This document shows positions 8,209-16,725 of a DNA stretch of 64,000 nt, piece after piece; position 1 is the stretch's first letter, and each line of letters starts with the position of its first letter. The stretch is taken from the NCBI GenBank assembly GCA_022774645.1, contig JALFKQ010000021.1, positions 1 through 64,000 of the forward strand, written 5' to 3'. Made by a program: the position numbers and the translations under genes. Origin of the DNA: Mycoplasmatota bacterium. Its GTDB lineage: Bacteria; Bacillota_I; Bacilli_A; RF39; UBA660. Under the pieces are notes generated by a model. The model had not been told where the DNA came from. It saw only the letters and a list, made by a program, of their open reading frames with translations, and made no database searches.

Positions 8209-9442
8209 TGTTTTTATATCTTTCTCTATTTTTAATTGTAGATGATTTAAGAAGAGAAGAAGCTCTTAATATAGAAGTATTTCCATATTTAGAAGTGATT
8301 TTATCAATTATTTTATTATATTCATCAGTTGGTACTTCATTTTTATCAAATAAACTAAGCTGTGTAGCACCTTTATCAGTTAGTTTAGAGTAGGCAATAC
8401 CAACTTTTCTAATAGGTAAATCTTCAATGTTTTTATAATACATATATTTAAGAGTATCAAATATTTTTTCACCATTATCTTCTTCTGTATTTAATAAAGT
8501 AGTATCATTAAAACCTTTATATAAATCCCTTGAATACGAAACAGATAAATGAATAAGTCTAGTAGTTAGTTTTTTCTCTTTAAGTCGAACATTCAACATA
8601 TCATTCATTTCTTTAATAATAAGTATAGCTTCATCAATACTATAATCTCTATATAATATTTGACTCATACTCATAGATTTTTCTTTAACTCTTGAATTTA
8701 ATTCTTTAATAGTAGGAAAATATATACCATTAGCTTTATCAAAAATATCATTTCCCATAACAGTACCGAATCTTTTTATATAGAAACTTCTTGGATATTT
8801 ATTAATATCACCAACTTTATAAATGCCTAAATTGTTAAGTTTCTTTTCAGTATTTTTTCCGATTCCCCAAATCTTAGTAAGAGGAGTTATATTCCAAAGT
8901 TTAGATTCAACATCTTTATATGTCCATTTAGATAAACAGTTTTTATTGTGCTTTGCTTCAATATCCATAGCTATTTTAGCAAGTAATATATTTGGGCCAA
9001 TACCAGCAGTAGTAGTAAGTCCAGTTTTTTCATACACAGTTTTCATTATTAATAATGCAAGTTCAACATCTGTTTTTTTATAATATTTTAAATAATCGGT
9101 AACATCCATAAATACTTCATCAATAGAATAGAAATGAATATCTTCATCACTTATAAAACTTCTATATATATCAAATACTTTTTTACTATATTCTTGATAT
9201 AGTTTAATTCTTGGCTTAACAAACATTATATTAAGATTTTTAGGTATTTCAAAAACTCTGCATCTAGATTTAACTCCACGATTTCTAAGATAGGGTGAAA
9301 CAGCAAGTGACATAGCTTTATCACCTCTATCAGTATCCGCAACAACAAGTGAAGTTTTATAAGGATCAAGTCCTCTTTCAACACATTCACATGATGCAAA
9401 AAAACTTTTTAAGTCAATACTTATAATATTTCTTTCATTCAT
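8201..9442 (-). CDS. Y-family DNA polymerase (DinB/UvrX type)
   Basis: Error-prone translesion polymerase (413 aa). The catalytic region has the first metal-site Asp in ISIDLKSFFASCE and the SIDEVFMD motif (about residue 104). The thumb has helix-hairpin-helix wording (WGIGKNTEKKLNNLGI), followed by a little-finger domain. The CECVERGLDPYKTSL wording resembles the UvrX/ImuB-like Gram-positive branch more than classic DinB. A strong promoter lies so close to the ATG that the transcript appears leaderless, and an inverted repeat overlaps the -35 (separate entry). Confidence 0.88.
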   Translation of the reverse strand: MNERNIISIDLKSFFASCECVERGLDPYKTSLVVADTDRGDKAMSLAVSPYLRNRGVKSRCRVFEIPKNLNIMFVKPRIKLYQEYSKKVFDIYRSFISDEDIHFYSIDEVFMDVTDYLKYYKKTDVELALLIMKTVYEKTGLTTTAGIGPNILLAKIAMDIEAKHNKNCLSKWTYKDVESKLWNITPLTKIWGIGKNTEKKLNNLGIYKVGDINKYPRSFYIKRFGTVMGNDIFDKANGIYFPTIKELNSRVKEKSMSMSQILYRDYSIDEAILIIKEMNDMLNVRLKEKKLTTRLIHLSVSYSRDLYKGFNDTTLLNTEEDNGEKIFDTLKYMYYKNIEDLPIRKVGIAYSKLTDKGATQLSLFDKNEVPTDEYNKIIDKITSKYGNTSILRASSLLKSSTIKNRERYKNTI

Positions 9443-9450
9443 ATATCTAT

Positions 9451-9479
9451 ATAATAAATAACAAACAACCGTTTGTCAA
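9451..9479 (-). promoter_or_regulatory. Promoter and possible SOS-type operator of the Y-family polymerase
   Basis: On the minus strand, consensus TTGACA (9479-9474) and TATTAT (9456-9451) are 17 bases apart. An inverted repeat CAAAC-N4-GTTTG (9462-9475) overlaps the -35 and spacer. It has the same geometry as the Gram-positive LexA box (GAAC-N4-GTTC) but not its exact sequence. The ATG at 9442 is only 8 bases past the -10, with no ribosome site between. Confidence 0.65.
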
Positions 9480-9482
9480 TAT

Positions 9483-9506
9483 AAAAAACAACTATAAAAG
9501 TTGTTT
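9483..9506 (-). terminator. Terminator of the AAA+ gene
   Basis: An 8-bp stem (9486-9493 with 9499-9506, 5-base loop) begins at the stop codon of the AAA+ gene and is followed by a T run on the minus strand. Confidence 0.75.
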
Positions 9507-11367
9507 AATATTTTTTAGGCTTAAATTCAAGAACAATACCTTTTGGTTTTTGAGTTTCTCTACCATAAATAGTAGAATATCTATCTCTAGCAGATTTATA
9601 AATTCTTTCCTCATCACTAATAGCAAGTTTAATATCATCCATTGTAACTTCATCTCTATCATTAATAGCTGCAATAGCATAAGCTTCTTTAAGAATGTCT
9701 ATAACAAGTCTTGGATTGTTAGCTGGATCTTTATAATCTCTACAAGATTTTTTAGTAACATCAAGTAATGATTTAATAATATTAGCTCTATTAGTATAAT
9801 CAGGATCAAGAACTATACCACTAACTTCATTATATGTATCAATTAAATTATCAAGAATAGTATACATAGTATCATTAGTAGGTTCTTTTATATCAATTCT
9901 CTTAAATCTAGTTTTAAAAGCAGGGTTACTACTTACAGTTTCCATATAATCTTCGGTAGTAGTAGCACCAATAACTCTAACTTTACCAACATCTAAATAT
10001 GGTTTTAATATTTCAGCAACAGAATTATTACTATTTTCAGTAGCTCCACCAGATATTATTTGATGTATTTCATCAATAAATAATATTATATCTTTATCAC
10101 CACTTGCTTCATCAAGAATGTTCTTCATTTTTTCTTCAAGCATACCTACATATTTAGTACCAGCAACCATAGTTGCATTATCAATACTATATATTCTTAA
10201 ATCTTTAAGTTTAGAAGGTACATTTCCATTTTTAATTCTATAAGCAAGACCTCTTACAAGAGCAGTTTTACCAACCCCAGATTCTCCAGTTATAATAATA
10301 CTTTTATCTCTCTCTGGATATAATAAAACCTGTTCAATTCTTCTTATATCATCATCTCTACCAATACTAGGATCACTAAGATAATTAAGCTTAGTTAAAT
10401 CTTCACCATATTTATCTAAATTAGTTGTTTTTTTAGTTTCTTTTTTATCTTCCACTTTTTCAAACAATTCTCCTTTTTTAGTAGCAAAAATTCTTTCATT
10501 GTCCTCATTATCAAGTATAGTAAGTTCAATAACATCATTATCATTTAAAGAAAGAATACTATTAAAATAATCAAAATCTATACTTTTACCATTTATTCTT
10601 AATATTTCAACATTATTAATATCAATAGTATCATCATCTTCTCCTAAAACTTTAACTTTAGCATCACTCTTATCAGGAGTAAATAAATAAGTATAACCAT
10701 TATCATGTATTAATTTAAATCTTTCAAAATCAAATTCCCAAATAATTTCATCTCTTGTTTTAAATATATCAACATCATATCTTTCCTTAGCCATATTGGC
10801 ATAAATTCCTTCTCTAGTAGTTTGATAATCATCAAATAATTCACTCTTAAAAAAATCATCAATACCAAACATTTCATACATTAAATCTTCAACTATATCA
10901 GTGTAAAATATCATAGAGTAGTCAAATATTTGGTAACCCTCAATATCATTAATAGAAAAATCTTTATCAGCAAGATAATAATCATCTTTTATTTGAGTAG
11001 AAATAGTACCTAAATAACTACCTAAATTAATAAGGCCAAAAGCTTCATTATTGAATAAATCATCCCCAATTAATTTAAATTCAGTATTATTATCACTATT
11101 AATATAGTTAAAACAGTTTTCAAAAGTAATATCTCTAGAATTAAAAAATTCTTTTGTAGGCCCATCTACATATAATCCAGCTAAGAAAAAAGCAAGACCA
11201 TTTATATAATTTCCATCAGTAATTGCAACATAAATAGTTTCTCCGTCACTATTAGTTACAGGAATACTAGGATTACAATTATTTAAATAATCCATTATAG
11301 AATATACAACAGATAGATACTCTTTAGTTTCATTATTTAAGCTCTTAAAAACAAGTTCGTTTTTCAT
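9505..11367 (-). CDS. Clp-like AAA+ ATPase with one ATPase module and a lineage-specific N-terminal half
   Basis: A 620-residue protein. The C-terminal half is a ClpA/ClpB D1-type AAA+ module: Walker A GESGVGKT (361-368), Walker B IILFIDEIHQII, sensor-type GATTTEDY and arginine-finger region FKTRFKRIDI. The N-terminal ~340 residues do not look like Clp-N; they contain acidic segments and a small beta-rich part (about 250-300). There is no D2 and no ClpP-binding loop that I can see, so a stand-alone remodelling or regulatory ATPase is more likely than a full disaggregase. It has its own promoter and terminator. Confidence 0.75.
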   Translation of the reverse strand: MKNELVFKSLNNETKEYLSVVYSIMDYLNNCNPSIPVTNSDGETIYVAITDGNYINGLAFFLAGLYVDGPTKEFFNSRDITFENCFNYINSDNNTEFKLIGDDLFNNEAFGLINLGSYLGTISTQIKDDYYLADKDFSINDIEGYQIFDYSMIFYTDIVEDLMYEMFGIDDFFKSELFDDYQTTREGIYANMAKERYDVDIFKTRDEIIWEFDFERFKLIHDNGYTYLFTPDKSDAKVKVLGEDDDTIDINNVEILRINGKSIDFDYFNSILSLNDNDVIELTILDNEDNERIFATKKGELFEKVEDKKETKKTTNLDKYGEDLTKLNYLSDPSIGRDDDIRRIEQVLLYPERDKSIIITGESGVGKTALVRGLAYRIKNGNVPSKLKDLRIYSIDNATMVAGTKYVGMLEEKMKNILDEASGDKDIILFIDEIHQIISGGATENSNNSVAEILKPYLDVGKVRVIGATTTEDYMETVSSNPAFKTRFKRIDIKEPTNDTMYTILDNLIDTYNEVSGIVLDPDYTNRANIIKSLLDVTKKSCRDYKDPANNPRLVIDILKEAYAIAAINDRDEVTMDDIKLAISDEERIYKSARDRYSTIYGRETQKPKGIVLEFKPKKY

Positions 11368-11388
11368 ATCATTACCTCTTAACTCACT

Positions 11389-11417
11389 ATACTAACAAAT
11401 ATCAAAATATATTTCAA
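11389..11417 (-). promoter_or_regulatory. Promoter of the AAA+ gene
   Basis: On the minus strand, TTGAAA (11417-11412), a 17-base spacer and TAGTAT (11394-11389) lie just upstream of the gene start at 11367. Confidence 0.55.
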
Positions 11418-11466
11418 TTAAAAATTCATAAAAAATAACACAATATACCAAGTAATAAAGTTTTTC

Positions 11467-11495
11467 TTGTAACATATAATTAATTATGTTATAAT
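11467..11495 (+). promoter_or_regulatory. Promoter of the rimP-nusA-infB operon
   Basis: TTGTAA (11467-11472), a 17-base spacer and a perfect TATAAT (11490-11495) place transcription start shortly before the leader hairpin. Confidence 0.65.
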
Positions 11496-11510
11496 ACAGG
11501 TGACAAACGG

Positions 11511-11538
11511 AGAGTGGACACAATAGTCCACTCTTTAT
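11511..11538 (+). promoter_or_regulatory. Leader hairpin of the rimP operon, possible attenuator
   Basis: A perfect 9-bp stem (AGAGTGGAC at 11511-11519 with 11526-11534, loop ACAATA) is followed by a short T-rich stretch and then the rimP ribosome site. It sits between promoter and first gene, where an intrinsic terminator would make NusA level control possible. The weak T tract leaves this uncertain. Confidence 0.5.
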
Positions 11539-11558
11539 TTACGAAAGGAGGCATTTTA

Positions 11559-11816
11559 ATGATAGATAAAATCAAAGATGCGATTAAAGAACCATTAGAG
11601 AAAGAAAATATAACATTATTAGATGTTTATTTAGGTGAAGATGATGGTGAAAAAACATTATTTGTAACTATTGATAGTGAATCAGGAGTTGATATGGACT
11701 TATGTGTTAAAGCAACTCATATAGTAGATCCAATAATCGATTCATTAGATTTAGATTTAGAAGAATATGTTTTAGATGTTGGAAGTAAAGGAGTGAGTGA
11801 TGATGAAGAAAACTAA
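11559..11816 (+). CDS. rimP: Ribosome maturation factor RimP, N-terminal domain only
   Basis: RimP assists 30S subunit maturation. This copy is 85 residues, about half the usual ~150. It covers the N-terminal alpha/beta domain (LDVYLGEDDGEKTLFVTID, VDMDLCVKATHIVDPIID, EYVLDVGSKG) and stops where other RimP proteins continue from the VSSPG motif into the SH3-like C-terminal domain. The start at 11559 follows a perfect AAAGGAGG site. It leads the nusA operon and its end overlaps nusA, as in other Bacillota. The truncation looks genuine, because nusA's own ribosome site replaces the missing part. Confidence 0.8.
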   Translation: MIDKIKDAIKEPLEKENITLLDVYLGEDDGEKTLFVTIDSESGVDMDLCVKATHIVDPIIDSLDLDLEEYVLDVGSKGVSDDEEN

Positions 11817-12942
11817 AGCAGAAGATGAATCATTAGCAAAAGCAAAAGAATTTAAAAAAGCATTAGACTTTATCGTAAAAGAAAAAGGAATTGATGAAGA
11901 TGTTGTTATTGAAGCAATGCAAACAGCATTATCAACTGCTTTTAAAAAGAATGAAAAAGCAGATTATGCATCAAGAGTATTAATTGATAGAAATACTGGA
12001 GAAATAAAAGTGTTTAAAGTAACTACTATTGTTGATGATTATAAAGATGATGATGATGATATTGATCCAGAAACAGGAGAAGTTAAAGTAAGTCATGATT
12101 ATCTAAATGAAATGACAATAAGTGAAGCAAAAGAAATTAATAGTGATTATCAAATCGGAGATGAAATATTAGAAGAAGTAACTCCACATGATTTTGGTAG
12201 AGTAGCTATTTCAGTTGCTAAACAAGTTGTACTTCAAAAGATAAGAGAAGCAGAAAGAGAAAAAATTATGAGTGAATTCGAAGATAAAGAAGATGAACTT
12301 ATGATAGGTTTTCTTGCTATGGAAGATGCTAAAAATTACTATGTTGATTTAGGAAAAGCAAGAGGAATACTTCCAAAAACAGAATTAATTCCAGGAGAAA
12401 AATTAACTATGGGAGATTCTATAAAAGTTTATATTACTAAAATAGAATCAACTACTAAAGGACCATTAATTTTAGTATCAAGAAAAAATTATGGATTTGT
12501 TAAAAGATTATTTGAGCATGAAATACCAGAATTTAGTGATGGAACACTAGAACTTAGAGGTGTTGCAAGAGAAGCTGGCGTTAGATCAAAAGTAGCAGTA
12601 GCATCAACTAATCCAAAAGTAGATCCAATCGGAAGTTGTATTGGTGAAAAAGGAAGAAGAATTGCTAATATAATTAATGAACTTGGAGGAGAAAAAGTAG
12701 ATTTAATTGCTTATAGTTCAGATCCAGAAGAATTTATTGCTAATGCATTAAGCCCAGCTAAAAATTTAAATGTAAGTATAACAGATGAAAAGAAAAAAGA
12801 AGCATTAGTTATAGCTGATGATGAAAATTTAAGTTTAGCAATAGGTAAAAAAGGAATTAATATTAAATTAGCTAGTAAACTTACAAAATATACAATAAAT
12901 ATTAAAACACTAGCAGATATAAATAAAGAAATTAACTCATAA
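11800..12942 (+). CDS. nusA: Transcription termination/antitermination factor NusA
   Basis: Binds RNA polymerase and nascent RNA to control pausing, termination and antitermination. The ~380-residue protein shows the N-terminal RNAP-binding domain (EAMQTALSTAFKK), an S1 domain (NYYVDLGKARGILPKTELIPGE) and two KH domains (GSCIGEKGRRIANIINELGGEK and SLAIGKKGINIKLASKL). It lacks the acidic C-terminal repeats of E. coli, as is usual in this group. Adjacent ATGs at 11800 and 11803 both fit the AAAGGAG site. It overlaps rimP by about 17 bases. Confidence 0.95.
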   Translation: MMKKTKAEDESLAKAKEFKKALDFIVKEKGIDEDVVIEAMQTALSTAFKKNEKADYASRVLIDRNTGEIKVFKVTTIVDDYKDDDDDIDPETGEVKVSHDYLNEMTISEAKEINSDYQIGDEILEEVTPHDFGRVAISVAKQVVLQKIREAEREKIMSEFEDKEDELMIGFLAMEDAKNYYVDLGKARGILPKTELIPGEKLTMGDSIKVYITKIESTTKGPLILVSRKNYGFVKRLFEHEIPEFSDGTLELRGVAREAGVRSKVAVASTNPKVDPIGSCIGEKGRRIANIINELGGEKVDLIAYSSDPEEFIANALSPAKNLNVSITDEKKKEALVIADDENLSLAIGKKGINIKLASKLTKYTINIKTLADINKEINS

Positions 12943-12953
12943 GGAGAATTTAT

Positions 12954-13211
12954 ATGAAAGTAAGAAAAGTACCTATGAGAACATGTGTAGTAACACATGA
13001 AAAATTAGAGAAAAAAGATCTTCTAAGAGTTGTTAGAAATAACGAAGGAATAGTATTTGTAGATGAAACTGGTAAAGCTAATGGAAGAGGAGCTTACATA
13101 AAAAAAGATAAAGAAACAATAGAAAAAGCTAGAAAATCTAAAATATTAGACCGTCACTTAGAAGTTGCAATTAAAGATGAAATATATGATGAATTATTAA
13201 CTAAAATATAA
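12954..13211 (+). CDS. ylxR: YlxR/RnpM family RNA-binding protein
   Basis: An 85-residue member of the YlxR family, always found between nusA and infB; the B. subtilis protein has been linked to RNase P regulation. Recognisable parts are PMRTCVVTHEKLEKKDLLRVV, then GRGAYIKKD and ILDRHL. The usual CVxC/CVGC pair is reduced to CVVT, so only one Cys of that site remains. A ribosome site AAGGAG precedes the ATG. The ylxQ (L7Ae-like) gene that commonly follows ylxR is absent here. Confidence 0.88.
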   Translation: MKVRKVPMRTCVVTHEKLEKKDLLRVVRNNEGIVFVDETGKANGRGAYIKKDKETIEKARKSKILDRHLEVAIKDEIYDELLTKI

Positions 13212-13232
13212 AATAAAAAAAGGAGGGATTTT

Positions 13233-15350
13233 ATGAGTATAGAAGATTATGCTTTGGAATTAGGTATAACAAGTGAGGAAGTAATAACTGCACTTAAAAA
13301 GATGGGATATAGTTATTCTAATAAAACAGATATATTAGATGACGAAGCCATTATTATGTTAGATAATGAATTATCAAAGGAAGAAGAAAATAATTTAACA
13401 GAAGAATTAGCTGATAAATTTGAATTAGAAGACAGAGCAGAAGAAGCAGCACTTGCATATAATATTGAATTAGATGAACAAGTTAAGGTAAAAGAAAAAT
13501 TCAAGAAAAAAGATAATAAACAAGCACAAGAAGATTTATCACTAAAAAAGAAAAATATTTATAAAAACAAGCAAAAACTTCAAAGCAACAAAGAAGAAAT
13601 AGAAAGTAATGTTGTTTTATATAAAGAAGGTATGAGTGTTTCAGATTTAGCAAATGAACTTAAAGTACCAGTTTCAGATGTTGTTAAAAAACTAATTGGT
13701 ATGGGACTTATGATATCTTCAAATCAAGCAATTTCTTATGAAGATGCAGAAGTATTAGTACTTGAATATAATAAAGAACTTGTAAAAGAAGAAACAACTG
13801 ATATAACTAATTTTGAAGAATATGTAATTAAAGATAATGAAAGTGATTTAGAAGGAAGACCAGCAGTTGTAACAATTATGGGACATGTTGATCACGGAAA
13901 AACTACATTATTAGATTATATTCGTAATTCTCATGTTGCAGCAGGAGAAGCAGGTGGTATAACACAAGCAATAGGTGCATATCAAGTAGAAAAAGATGGT
14001 AAAAAAATAACATTTATTGATACACCTGGTCATGCAGCATTTACAGAAATGAGAGCAAGAGGGGCAGCTGTAACTGATATTGTTATTATTATAGTAGCAG
14101 CAGATGATGGAGTTATGCCTCAAACAAGAGAAGCAATAGATCATGCTAAAGCAGCAGGAGTACCAATTATTGTTGCTATTAATAAAATAGATAAACCAAA
14201 TATAAATGTTGATAAAATAATGAGTGAACTTAGTGAACTAGGTTTAACACCAGAAGAATGGGGCGGAGATACAATATTTGTTCGTATAAGTGCTCAAACT
14301 GGTGAAGGAGTAGATTTATTACTTGATAATATTACTGCTCTTAGTGAAGTATTAGATTTAAAAGCTAATCCAAATAGATATGCAAGTGGATCAGTTATTG
14401 AAGCAAGACTTGATAAAAATATAGGACCAGTTGTAACATTATTAATTCAAAATGGAACACTAAGACTTGGAGATCCAATCGTAGTTGGAACAAATTATGG
14501 AAAAGTAAGAACACTTAAAGATGATACAGGAAAAGAAATAGTATCAGCAGAACCATCTAAACCAGTAGAAGTAACTGGACTTGATGATGTACCAGTAGCT
14601 GGTGATAAATTTATGGCATTTGAAAGTGAAAAAGAAGCAAGAAGTGTTGCTATGAAGAGAAAAGAACACGAAAAAAGTAAGAAATTTGCTAAAAAGGCCT
14701 TAAGTTTAGATGAACTATTTGATTCAATTAAAGAAGGAAGAAAAGAAATAAATATTATTTTAAAAACTGATGTTAAAGGTAGTGAAGAAGCTGTTAAAAA
14801 TGCTTTGTTAAAAATAACAGTTGAAGGAGTTAAAATAAATGTTATTAGAAGTGGTGTTGGAACTATAACAGAAAGTGATGTAGTTTTAGCAAATGCATCT
14901 AATGCAATTATTATTGGATTTAATGTAAGTCCAAGCAAACAAACAAAAGAAACCGCTAAAAGTTATGGAATTGAAATAAGACTTTATAATATCATTTATA
15001 AATTAGTAGAAGAAATAGAAAGTGCTATGAAAGGTATGCTTGATCCAGAATTTGAAGAAGTTGTAATCGGAGAAGCAGAAGTAAGACAATTATTCCATTT
15101 TTCTAAAGTTGGTAATATTGCTGGTTCACATGTAACAAGTGGAATAGTAAAAGTTAATACACCTTGTAGAGTTATAAGAGATGGAATTGTTGTAACAACA
15201 TCAAAAGTAGCAACACTACAAAGAGAAAAGGATCAAGTTAAAGAAGTTAAAGCAGGTTATGATTGCGGTATGACAATTGAATCATTCCCAGATATTAAAG
15301 AAAGAGATATTATTGAAGTGTATGAAGTTAAGGAAGTGAAAAGATCATGA
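13233..15350 (+). CDS. infB: Translation initiation factor IF-2
   Basis: GTPase that delivers initiator tRNA to the 30S subunit (705 aa). It has a short N-terminal IF2-N helical module (repeated once, near residues 1-50 and about 130-185) around a Lys-rich linker. The G domain carries GHVDHGKTT (G1), DTPGHAAF (G3) and NKIDKP (G4). Domains II-IV follow and end in EVYEVKEVKRS. The start has a perfect AAGGAGGG site. It overlaps rbfA by the ATGA tetranucleotide, indicating translational coupling. Confidence 0.96.
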   Translation: MSIEDYALELGITSEEVITALKKMGYSYSNKTDILDDEAIIMLDNELSKEEENNLTEELADKFELEDRAEEAALAYNIELDEQVKVKEKFKKKDNKQAQEDLSLKKKNIYKNKQKLQSNKEEIESNVVLYKEGMSVSDLANELKVPVSDVVKKLIGMGLMISSNQAISYEDAEVLVLEYNKELVKEETTDITNFEEYVIKDNESDLEGRPAVVTIMGHVDHGKTTLLDYIRNSHVAAGEAGGITQAIGAYQVEKDGKKITFIDTPGHAAFTEMRARGAAVTDIVIIIVAADDGVMPQTREAIDHAKAAGVPIIVAINKIDKPNINVDKIMSELSELGLTPEEWGGDTIFVRISAQTGEGVDLLLDNITALSEVLDLKANPNRYASGSVIEARLDKNIGPVVTLLIQNGTLRLGDPIVVGTNYGKVRTLKDDTGKEIVSAEPSKPVEVTGLDDVPVAGDKFMAFESEKEARSVAMKRKEHEKSKKFAKKALSLDELFDSIKEGRKEINIILKTDVKGSEEAVKNALLKITVEGVKINVIRSGVGTITESDVVLANASNAIIIGFNVSPSKQTKETAKSYGIEIRLYNIIYKLVEEIESAMKGMLDPEFEEVVIGEAEVRQLFHFSKVGNIAGSHVTSGIVKVNTPCRVIRDGIVVTTSKVATLQREKDQVKEVKAGYDCGMTIESFPDIKERDIIEVYEVKEVKRS

Positions 15351-15682
15351 GTTTAAAAGGTGAAAGAGTAGCTTCTGATATGCAAAAAGAACTTGGAAAC
15401 ATATTACTTCTAGAAGCAAAAGATGAGGACTTTAAACATGTCACAATAACTGCATGTGAAGTAACAAATGATCTAAGTTTTGCAAAAATATACTTTACTA
15501 CAACAGATGATAGAGTAAAAGTAGAAAAAGATCTTAATAATGCAAGTGGCTTTTTTAGAAGCCTTCTTGCAGAAAGATTACAAATTAGACATACACCAGA
15601 ATTAAAATTCATATTTGATGAATCTATAGAATATGGTGAAAAAATAGAAAAAATAATTGAAGAACTTCATAAAGAAGATTAA
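15347..15682 (+). CDS. rbfA: 30S ribosome-binding factor RbfA
   Basis: A 111-residue KH-type factor that helps 16S rRNA 5'-end maturation and cold adaptation. Family wording includes RVASDMQKELGNIL, VTITACEVTNDLSFAKIYFT and RLQIRHTPELKFIFDESIEYGEKI. Its start is embedded in the infB stop. The truB and ribF genes that often follow are not present; the next genes are unidentified. Confidence 0.93.
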   Translation: MSLKGERVASDMQKELGNILLLEAKDEDFKHVTITACEVTNDLSFAKIYFTTTDDRVKVEKDLNNASGFFRSLLAERLQIRHTPELKFIFDESIEYGEKIEKIIEELHKED

Positions 15683-15706
15683 TAATATATTTTTGGGGGA
15701 AATAAA

Positions 15707-16174
15707 ATGGAAGATATAAATTATCCAACAGCATATGCACTTCATGGAATAACAAAATTTACTGGGCATAGTATGTGTGGATTACCAATAATAGGTACAG
15801 AGTGTTTTGTAGTTATGCCTTGTTATATTACAAAACATATAATAAAATACGATTATGATGGAAAAACACATCAAGAATATGAAGTAATATTTATGAAAAA
15901 ACAAATCGGCAATGATTTTATAGAAACAGAAGATGTGTTATTTGAAGAGCCACAATTAGTAAATTTTATTACTGATAGCTATGAAGAAGCAAAAAAAGTA
16001 TGTGAACTAGAAAATAAAAAGATATTAGTAGGTTCATATCATAAAGTAGCAATTAAAGATATACCAGAATTTAAAAATGAATTTTATAAAAAACAAGAAC
16101 AATTACAAGATAAAGTAAATGGTTGTGATATATTATTAAAAAAATCAAGGAAAGATTATAATGAACAAATATAA
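15707..16174 (+). CDS. Unknown cytoplasmic protein
   Basis: A 155-residue protein I do not recognise. It is mixed alpha/beta with no signal or membrane segment and a Cys/Gly-containing N-terminal region (HSMCGLPIIGTECFVVMPCY). The tail is charged and helical. The ATG follows a GGGGGA ribosome site 25 bases after rbfA, so it may be a late member of the translation operon. It overlaps the next small gene by 14 bases, which suggests the two work together. Confidence 0.6.
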   Translation: MEDINYPTAYALHGITKFTGHSMCGLPIIGTECFVVMPCYITKHIIKYDYDGKTHQEYEVIFMKKQIGNDFIETEDVLFEEPQLVNFITDSYEEAKKVCELENKKILVGSYHKVAIKDIPEFKNEFYKKQEQLQDKVNGCDILLKKSRKDYNEQI

Positions 16175-16460
16175 AATATCAAACCCTTGTGATTGTATAC
16201 TTAAAATGTCTATAACTGGACAAGTAGATGAATATAAAGACAGTTATGATAATGAATTATCTGTTTATAGTGACTCAGTGTTTTATGGCCAAATTTGTAT
16301 TGTAAATGAAATAGTAAGAGCAGAAATCAATTATGATGATGAAGATGGCATAAAAGAAGATTTTAGAATAATGAGAGTATTATTTCCAATAGAATATTGC
16401 CCAATTTGTGGCAAAAAATTAGAATATAAAATTATTAAAGAATTAAAATTAAATAGATAA
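16161..16460 (+). CDS. Small unknown protein with a C-terminal zinc-knuckle half
   Basis: A 99-residue protein with a CPICGKKLEYK motif near its end and a Cys pair near its start (NPCDC), which together could bind one zinc ion. No family is recognised. Its start lies inside the preceding unknown gene, with an AAGGAAAG ribosome site there. Right after it comes a new consensus promoter for the T-box transcript, so it ends the upstream transcription unit. Confidence 0.6.
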   Translation: MNKYKISNPCDCILKMSITGQVDEYKDSYDNELSVYSDSVFYGQICIVNEIVRAEINYDDEDGIKEDFRIMRVLFPIEYCPICGKKLEYKIIKELKLNR

Positions 16461-16489
16461 TTGACAGATAAAAATTAAAGTTGTATAAT
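16461..16489 (+). promoter_or_regulatory. Promoter of the T-box/HD/valS operon
   Basis: Perfect TTGACA (16461-16466), 17-base spacer and perfect TATAAT (16484-16489). The -35 abuts the stop codon of the preceding gene. Confidence 0.85.
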
Positions 16490-16495
16490 CTAGTC

Positions 16496-16712
16496 ATACA
16501 AAAACAAAGACCAAGAGGAGTAATATATACTAACTACTAGAGATGAAAAGTTACTAGCTGAAAGCTTTTCTTAGAATAGGTATATGAAGGTAGCTTGTGA
16601 GTTTGACTTCTGAATAAAGTAAGAAGTTGCGTAATTATGCGTTAAATAAATAGAGTATTAAATAAGGTGGTACCACGGAAAAATTCGTCCTTTGGTTCTG
16701 CCTTTTTCTTTT
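16496..16712 (+). promoter_or_regulatory. T-box leader (valine type)
   Basis: tRNA-sensing riboswitch that prevents termination when uncharged tRNA binds. Landmarks are a Stem I start (AGACCAAGAGGAGTAA) and an AGATGAA loop. The conserved antiterminator is AAGGTGGTACCACGG near 16664-16679, whose TGGT bulge would pair with an ACCA tRNA end. A terminator arm and T run precede the ribosome site. A GTA triplet in the likely specifier region (about 16579-16581) reads as valine, agreeing with valS downstream. The specifier position is my inference. Confidence 0.88.
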
Positions 16713-16725
16713 GGAGGAAAAAAGT

